Shown here: positions 32,901 through 41,900 of the stretch, piece after piece
Layout of the letters: every line of letters starts with the position of its first letter
Position numbering within the stretch: position 1 is the stretch's first letter
Made by a program: the position numbers and the translations under genes
Assembly: GCA_963920705.1 (NCBI GenBank)
Contig: CAWUCO010000180.1
Location: 62,001 to 126,000, forward strand
DNA: 64,000 bases
Direction of reading: 5' to 3'
From: Odiellus spinosus
Taxonomy: Eukaryota > Arthropoda > Arachnida > Opiliones > Phalangiidae
The notes under the pieces: model-generated
What the model saw: only the letters and a program-made list of their open reading frames with translations
Told to the model about the DNA's origin: nothing
Database searches by the model: none

Positions 32901-35900
32901 TGACGCAGTACCATACGTGACAGTTAGCAAACGGTATTCTTGAACAGGTTCATTCTTACTTCGTCTCCAGAAAATTCTTTGGTAATCAGAATCTTCCGGG
33001 TGAATCCGGATTTGTCTATACATCTTTGCCAGGTCGGCAGTTATTGCTATGACTGGTAATCGAAACCTGATCAATAAGTTAACAAGGTCGTCTTGAAGTT
33101 TGGGACCCACTAAAAGTGTGTCATTAAGAGATCTTCCATTTGACGTTGTGACAGATGCATTAAATACAACCCTCAATTTGGTCGTAGTACTGGCCTCCTT
33201 CAAAACACCATGATGTGGTAAGTAAAATTTGGTTCCTGCCTCTTTATTTTTGCTCGTTTCTGGAATCAACTCCATGTGTCCAAGCGTCAGGTATTCATCC
33301 ATGAACTGTCGATATTGGTCGTAGAGTTTTGGATTTGAATGGAGTCGACGTTCTGTTTGTAAAAACTGGCGCATCGCAACATCCCTTGAATTGCCAAGTT
33401 GCTTGTTGGTACTTCGAAACGGTAGTCGTACAGTATACCTTCCAGATTCATCACGGATATGTGTTATCTTGAAATGCTCTTCACATTCCGCCTCGGTTGT
33501 TGTTAGAACCTTTCGTCGGGGGAACTCTTCCAATTCCCACAGCTTCTGAATATCTTCTAGTAGGTGACAATGGTGGATTGACACTTGTTCATTTTCGATC
33601 TTACCAACTGGTCCCGAGATTGCCCATCCAAAAACGGTTTTGAAAGCGCTTGGCAACCCTCGTGGACCCTTCTGGTGACCGTTCCGGATAACGTCAACGA
33701 ATACATCGGCTCCAAGCAGGATGTCAATGTCTCCCGCTTTATAAAAGGTGGGATCCGCCAACTGCAGGTTCTTGAGGTGTGACCAGTTTTTCGGGTTAAC
33801 GGTATTACTTGGAAGCCTTCCTGTTAATCTTCGAAGAACGAAAGCCTCTACGGTAAGTTGAACAGATTTATCGAGCCTTGACAGGACCGAGAGCGTAGTT
33901 ACGCTATGCGATGATCCAGCTCCGTTTCCACCGATTCCGGATATTGTTACATTGACTTGTTTTCTCGCCAATTTAAGCCCTTGAGCGCATCGTTCCGTAA
34001 TAAAGCTTGCCTCTGACCCTGAATCCAATAGTGCTCGTACTGGGTGTGCTTGACCTTCGTAATCCACTACTTGAACAACAGCGGTGGCTAGTAAGACTCC
34101 AGTTGCAACCTTTGACGTCATTGCCTTCTTAGCTTCGACAGTTGGAAATACTTGATTATTGATATTGGAGTGTTTACCATCCTCATGAAGTAACGTGTTA
34201 TGCTTGGCTGAACACCTCCTACATTTGCCAGATTTGCAGTTGTTAGAGCGATGGTCAGTTTTGAAACAGTTGAAACACATGGAGTGTTTTTGAACGATAT
34301 TCCAACGTTCTTGAGTTGACGCTGCTCGAAATCTTGAACAGGCGAATATAGGATGTGCTCCCCCGCACATAACACATTTTTCCTGAGACGTGTCAATGTG
34401 ATGAACTTTCTTGATCGGGAATATTGCTGATGGTTTTGATCGAGCGACGGTCATACTTGTTTCAGCAACACTCAGAGCTCTGGCTCGCTGATCGATGAAG
34501 GTGGAGAGTTCCGCATATGTAGGTCTTGCTATACCCTTCAGGGAAAGTTCCCATTGTCGGCGGCTCTCCTGGTCCAATTTCTCCTTGACTAAGTGTACCA
34601 AAATCGAGTCCCAGTGTTGAACGGGTTCCTTCAATACCTTCAACGCCCGTACGCATTCAGCAGTTGTGTCTATGAGTCGACGCAGATCAGAGCTTGATTC
34701 GTTGGTAATGCTGGGTTGGTTGAATAATCGTTGAATATGAGCGTCGATAATTTCTCGTGTATTATTGTATCGGTTGATTAAGATATCCCAAGCTTCCGGG
34801 TAGTTGTCGTCCGTTACCGGAATGGAATGGATCAGAAGTGCCGCTTCATTTCGAAGAGATGACTTGAGATATTGAAACTTCTGCCCTGCTGATAAAGCCG
34901 AGTTGTCATGAACGGTTGCCTTGAACAGATCATGAAAGGAAAGCCATTCAGTATAATTTCCTCCAAAGACGGGTAATTCCATTTTCGGTAGCTTGATCTC
35001 GGCGGTCTGTCTGACTCGATTGGATTGTGATTTCTGACTAAGCATCGATTGAAAGGTAATGATTGAGGCTTCTAACCGCTCAATGATTCCATTGAACTCC
35101 TCATCGTTCTGATCCACCTCTTCGGCATTGCATAAGTTATTGATGACTTCATGTGTCGTTTCCAGATTACTTGAGTGTTGTCTCAGTTTCGACAGGTATA
35201 ACTCAATGGCTGAAACTTGGATATCTTCCTCGGCATGGTTACTGAGGATGTTTTCATATCTTGTTGCTTGTCCCTTTATCCATCTGCGTTTGTTAATGCC
35301 TGCTTCCAATGCCATGATGCCGTAAATATTTAATTACCACGAGAAGTGTAATCGACTCCAAGTATCCCACGAGATATTGTAATGACGGAACGCTTTCTTC
35401 AACTTCTGGTTTAGGCGTAAATTAAACCGCGATTAAAAGCGATCCGGCTCGACGGACCATAAATGTTCGTGAACTTGAAGCGAGATAAAAACACCGTCGT
35501 ACGTAGTAATCAATAAAAACTTTATTACAGAGTAACAGGTAAAATTTGTATGAACGTAAACATTCCGTGCCTGATGCTAGACTGCACTTTTCCCTTTTAT
35601 TCAATTAATATTTATACGATTAAAATTATAGTTCTAAAAAATGTATGACCCTTTCTTACAGTTAAAAAATGTAGAAGTCGCGATACAAAAAACTAATAAT
35701 GTCTACAACAAAGGGTAAATCAAAACTGATATATCACTTTTTTCATTTTACGTTTTCCTGAATCTACGTTATCGAAAAACTATGAAACATATCAACTCTT
35801 ATTTTTAAGCATCTCCTGAATAGGTTTGCGTCCGCTTGCGCAGTTTCCCCACTTGCTCATTTTCATTTGCGCGGTTTCCCATTTGCGCATTTCCATTTGC

Positions 35901-38900
35901 ACGGTTCCCATTTGCGCAGTTTTCCATTCGAGCTGTCCACAAGAGGGACAGGCTAGTTTGAGAGATTAGCCTAACATAACCTAACTTATAACATAACAAG
36001 ATGGACAGGCTAGTTCGAGTGATTAGCTAAAGTAACCTGACATAACCTGCAAATGAGAAAAACGCAAATGGAAACTGCGGAAATGGAAAACTGCGCAAAA
36101 CGAAATGCGCTTTTGGGAACTGCGCAAAAGGGAATTGCGCAATTGCAACCTTCTAGATATGATAGGAAAGGTTTTAAAGATCGGACTTTGTTGTCTGCTT
36201 AAAAAAGGCATGGAGTCCCTGTGCTTCAATTTACGAGAAAAATATCCGACCAATAGGCGCTCTCGCAAAATCCCGCGTGCTCGTGAATAGCATAGTTTTT
36301 ATTACCATATCCTCCTAGAGACGCGAGCTCCGCCGAAGCGCGTGATTTAGGACGCTACCATATTACAAACGCGCGCGGGTGAGTTTGAATTTCATTTATT
36401 TTAGGCTCAATTTAGGCTTAGCATTTTAATGAAAGATAATTTTTTACGACGCTTAAACAGGCGTTGCGAGTTAAATTTATTTAGGTGAATTAATGTATTT
36501 TTAATTAAGGAAAACATCGTTTGGAACGCGACTTCAACACACTAGAAAAAGATCCGGAGAAGATACGACCCTAATTAGCCAACCGCGATAATTAACCTAA
36601 TTAATGAGACCGTTTTTAAGGGAATGTTTCCCTTTAGGTTCCAGGAAATAAGGTTTTACAAGCTTCGGAAAAATCGCGGGCTTACGCAATCGATTTCGTC
36701 GTACAGTTGGAGTTCCCCGCTACAAAATAAACTTCTCAAATCCAGAAATTGGCCACAAACTCTTCGCGAAAACGTAATTTCAAAATATGTCTAAAAATTT
36801 CTAATTATGATAATTTATAAAAAAAACTCCCAAAATTGGCAAAAGGAACCACTTCCGCGCCTCGGATCGAAAAACGAGTGTCACCAATCGATTCCTTGGC
36901 AGAATTAAACAGGGTCAAGGCGGAATTAACGCGCTCGAGCCAGTATTTGCGAAGTTATCGATGATTTCCTTCCAAGTCCATTCCTTTACGGGTTCTATGC
37001 CAAAGCAATGCAAAAATTTTAAATCGTCCATAACTTAGCAAATACTAGCTTGATCGCGTTAATTCCGCCTTTCCTCTGTAGAATTTCTCGATCCGAGACG
37101 CAGAAGTGGTTCCTTTTGCAAATTTTGTGATTTTTATTTTTACATGTTATAAGATAGTTCAGATTTAGAAGCAGGGGCGTTCAGAATTAGAATCGTTCGT
37201 TCAGAATTAGAAGCCGCTACTGGTGTCTTTAAAACCGCGTCCGCGTCAAAAGTACGCAACGGCTCCGCGACTATTCAAACTTGGCATTAGATAGTTAACT
37301 TCATGGCTAAAAATTCCATAGCAAACGAGATCCAAGATTTCTTAAAAAGCGTTCAGAATTAGGCGACCCTACCCTATAAACAAAAACTAATTAAAGGAAA
37401 CTAACTCAGTCTAACTTCTCTACTGTTTTATCGTGAAATTACGACTACTTATTGAATTGTCCCTCCGTTCAGAATTAAGCGACAACGAAGTCCGATCTTT
37501 AAAACCTTTTCTATCATATTTAGATGCTTAAAAATAAGGGTTGATGTTTTTCTTAGGTTTTCGATAACGTAGATTCAGAAAAACGTAAAATCAAGAAAAG
37601 GATACATCAGTTTTCATTTACCCTTTAAATATTGGTGAATGAACTCATGGTAAGAGACAAATATCATATCATAAAACTGATTCTCTTTCTAAGTGGAAAG
37701 CTAGAAAACGCAACCTTTTCTAAAGATCGAAAATTTTCGTTTGGTTTTAGAAGTAATCACTTTAAAATAGTTAAACCAAATTTAATGTTAAAGGTCAAGG
37801 GGAGAAAATCGTAAGTTTTTTCTTAAATTTCGAGTCAATAAAAAACTCTTAAATCGTATAAAATTGTGAAGATTGTGATTATATTAAGATTTTATGTTTA
37901 AAAGAAAATGTGTGATTATATTTAGATTTTATGTTTAAAAGAAAATGTAAAATTTTAACTTCGGTGATCGGAAATCGCAGTACGTCCTTCTATCTTTGTT
38001 CACAAAGACATTTTTGATCTAATATTTGGAGCTTCAGCCTTCCCAATTATAACATGCCCTTTTGGGTCTTTGTTCACAATTAATCGAAACCAGCTGGTGC
38101 TTCGGTCCATGGGATTGGTTTCGTTATAATTGGATTCGGGGCAAGCGTTAAGCTACGCAAATGGAAAACTGCACAAATGTTAACTGCGTAAATGAAAATG
38201 AACAAATGGGAAACTGCGCAAATGTGAACTGCGTAAATGAAAATGAACAAATGGGCAAATGCCGAAATTGCGATTTTGGGCTTATAGACTCCGAATCTGA
38301 GCCCCCAAATTACTTTTTTTCCAAATTATCCTTAATTAAAATTAACGATTAAAGATAAAATAATTCTAAAGTCATATTCAGACTTTACGCTACAAATACT
38401 CAAGGTACGATTAATATTTATCTTTCGGGACACGAAAATGAATATTTGTAGGAGTCGAAAACGTGGGATATTTTCAAAGTGCTTTACTTCCTAAACCAAT
38501 CAATATTTATCGCTCAAAATCTACAATCGTCCATTGTTTGGCCACCATTTAGTGTGCCTAAAATTTCATGATCGACCGACCAATGGTGGAGATCGTTGTC
38601 TATCAACTGTTATTTTAAAAATGTTAAATTGTTTTTTTCCATAATAAATAATTTTTTTCATTTTACGGGTTTGAACTAAGCTAAGCAAGTAATCTCTTTA
38701 AGTGTACAAAGATACATTTTCTTTAATAATTTAGTATTCGATGGAGTGAGATCGGTGTCGATTGTTTTTTATTTGACCAAATCCTTTGATTTCGAATTTC
38801 TTTATATTTTGCCATTTTAATTGTCAGAACCAGATTTTTAATAACATGGGAATGGCAAACTAATTTTTTGGTTTTCGTGCATAATCAAGCGCGTTTAATT

Positions 38901-41900
38901 TTATTTTTTTTTAATTTTCCATAGGTTTTTGTCCTGTTTATTTCTATACCGATTGTGATAATCTTCGTTTTAAGTCAAATAGCCCTTTCAACCACGGTGT
39001 TTCTTGGTCAAGAGGGTAGCGCTTTGACCTATTTCTGGCTGTGTTTCAATATAACCCTTTCGTTCTTCACCGCGTCACAATGGATTCTTAGCCTATCGTG
39101 GTTCGTCATCGTAGCGTTCTTAGTCAGAGTCTTATTCAACCTCGTTGAAGAAGATATTAAAAGGAATTTTCACAGTCACACTTTTCGCCTAGAATCGTTC
39201 GATCTCTTGGCAAACCAACTAAAAATACATTTTCGGATCACTAAATTTATTGAAACGTTGGACCGTTTCTTCAAGCATTACATTTTGATCATCTTGATTA
39301 TGCATACACCGATTCTTTGCTTTCAAATATATCAAGGCCTCTGCGTTCAAATGGAGCTTGTACAAAAGATCGTGATTATTGCCTGGTCAACCGGTTTGAT
39401 TGGATACCAAGGAATTGCTCTCTTCTCGACCGCAGCTATTGCGCAAGCAGTAAGCAGAGTTTAAATGAAATTAAAATATTTAATCTTTAAAGGAACAATA
39501 ACACATTCATTGCACGGGAACGAACAAATAATAGCTAAGGAATGGAAACTGTGATCAAATTCATTTTGGGTTAAGTCAGATGCCAATGAAATCCTGCTCG
39601 AAGTATATTAATTCCGAATCTTGTTTGCCGATTTCTAAAGGGGTTTATTTCCAAAATTCGGATTTGAGCGCTTCCTTACGGTAGATATCTTTCAACCGAA
39701 AATTAAGGCTCCGCTTCACGCCAAAAGTAGCCCTTAAGGGAAAACTGTTCGTGGGCGAGGTTCGTTTGTCAGGGACAGTAGAGTTTATTCCATTCGATTC
39801 CGTGTAATCTGAATACAATGAATGGGAGAAATCGTGAGTAGTATGTGGCTAGTCCCAGTAGACTGCGTATTTGGTCGGGCGTTCGCGGTGTAAAGGTTTA
39901 TTTTACACTTTACTGAAGATTGCAAATTTCTATTGTTTAAATTCTGATTTTGTTTGGTTTTAATACTGAATTTCGGACTGGAATATTTTATTTTTAAATC
40001 AAAGTGGTTATATCGATTTATTTTACCTCTTTTTTTTCAAGTTTATTTTTGTTTTGTTTAAATAATTTTCTATTTAAATCTTTAAGTTAGGTTACGTCGT
40101 GAAGTAATATTTAAAGTTTTTATCTTAAATCAATATTTAATTTCTGATGTACATTTTATTATGATTGGTATTAATCTATAACAGTTAACAGTGCTTAGTA
40201 ACCTTCCTAAATGTGGTACATACTCGATTATCCTTCACCATGGTTAATATTATTATTTAATAAAAATATTGTGTCCAGTTATTTTACAAGAGAGCGCAAA
40301 GTGAGTCATATATTACATCCGCTTGAGCAGATAAAGTCCACCCGGCAGAGCCAACTAGTGTAAATTTGTCTTCGGTTAATAAGATTCAGAATGAAGTGAG
40401 AGAAGCTGAGGAGATCATACGCCAATCATGGTTTTTAGAGTGTATTGGGGAGGTTAGAGGCCGAAGGTTTTTCTGGTGTTTGGAGCACCACCCACAAAAA
40501 AATCATTTTTTTATTAAAATGTATTCTAAAATTCTTTGTGTATATCTACTTATATTCTTATAGTATTTTTTAATATTTATTTATGGTTAAATTTAAATTT
40601 TATTCCTATCTGGAGCTAGATGGCGCTTTCCTAAACTCGAGTACTATCTGTACTGTGTAAGCGTGATTTTGTTAAGGGCGGATTCGTGGAAGTCCTTGAT
40701 TCGGGGTCAGGGACTCGGGGTTTTATGCTAAATTTGAGAATAATATTTAATCAAGGATTATTTTAAAATTATAGTTTAACAAGGTTCATACAAATTAAGA
40801 ATCTGATATATTTCAGGTTTTTTTTTTTTTTACAAATTCCCCTGATATTACCAGGTTTTAAGGAAATGATAAATTTTATCCACTGTTTAGAACCGCAAAC
40901 TAATTCTCTTAATTTTGCAAAATATAGTTTACCCTCAATTTTTGGCATAATCTTATTCTGATATTTCCTGGTTTGTATGAACCCTGTTTAAATTATTTAA
41001 TATTAACACTAAAACCCTAATAGTAAGACAAACAAGTACAAACTGTTACTCTACAGAAATGTAGAATAGAAAAGCAAAATCTTCTTTTTAAATTTGCCGC
41101 CCAAACATTATTCTCTGAAAATCGTCGCTAGTTGGCCCTCCCGGTATAATATTAAGGTTTGAGCCTCTCTCTTCTTTCCCTTCCTCTTCAGAGATTCCTA
41201 CCGCTTCGAACTAGGGGATTTTGCTTGAGAGATACGTTCGGCCTCTAACCTCCCCAATACACTCTAAAAACCACGTGCCGATGTTGCCCAGGGTCCCAAG
41301 AAGTATAGTAGCCGGCTATCACCAGTTAATGAGCCAGATAGCTTTCATCTTCAAAATATTAGACGCAGAATGTACTAATTATATATAGACAAAGAGCTCC
41401 TGAACGCGGATAAATTACTGGGCAAGTCGACAAAGTAAGACAAGGAGCTATTTTCTGCGGTGGCACTGAATCATTACAACAATAATTTAAAAATCAACTT
41501 TGTTTAAAATATAAAAAAGGTCGATAAACCTTTGCTTCTTATGAAAGAGTCAACATAGTGGCTCACCGTCGGCAATTTCTTAAAACTGTAATATGTAATG
41601 ATTTGGAGGCCAATTTATTTAGACGAGACTTGGGTAAATGAAAAACATATGGTATCGCAATGTTGTCAGTCCCAAGATATATTAGGCTCGAAAGTGCCTT
41701 CTGGTAAATGACGGAGACGCAGGTTCTTCGAAAGGTTTTATCAAAAGTGTATTCTTAATATTTCCATCGAAATCGAAGCTTGTAGACAATCATGACGACA
41801 TGAACGCCAAATACTTCAGAGAACGGTTTAACCAGCAACTACTAACGAAATGGCTCGATTAGCAGTACCATGGCCAGTTTAACCCAACTGAGTTGATACG

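Larger units (their letters stand above)
29969..35710 (-). mobile_element. BEL/Pao LTR retrotransposon, complete, in receptor intron 1 (antisense)
   Basis: 5742 bp with two 247-bp LTRs that read as identical, 5-bp target duplications AAGGG (29964-29968, 35711-35715), a primer-binding site, a purine tract and one uninterrupted gag-pol frame. Identical LTRs and the open frame imply a very recent insertion by an element that may still be active. It lies antisense to the receptor gene inside its first intron. There is no envelope-like frame. Confidence 0.97.

Noticed and set aside
30291-35325. Plus-strand frames opposite the BEL polyprotein
   Set aside because: They are antisense shadows of the long minus-strand coding frame.
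40366-40563. Candidate receptor exon in intron 2
   Set aside because: It overlaps a repeat that recurs inverted near 41240-41275 and does not offer matching phase-0 splice sites.
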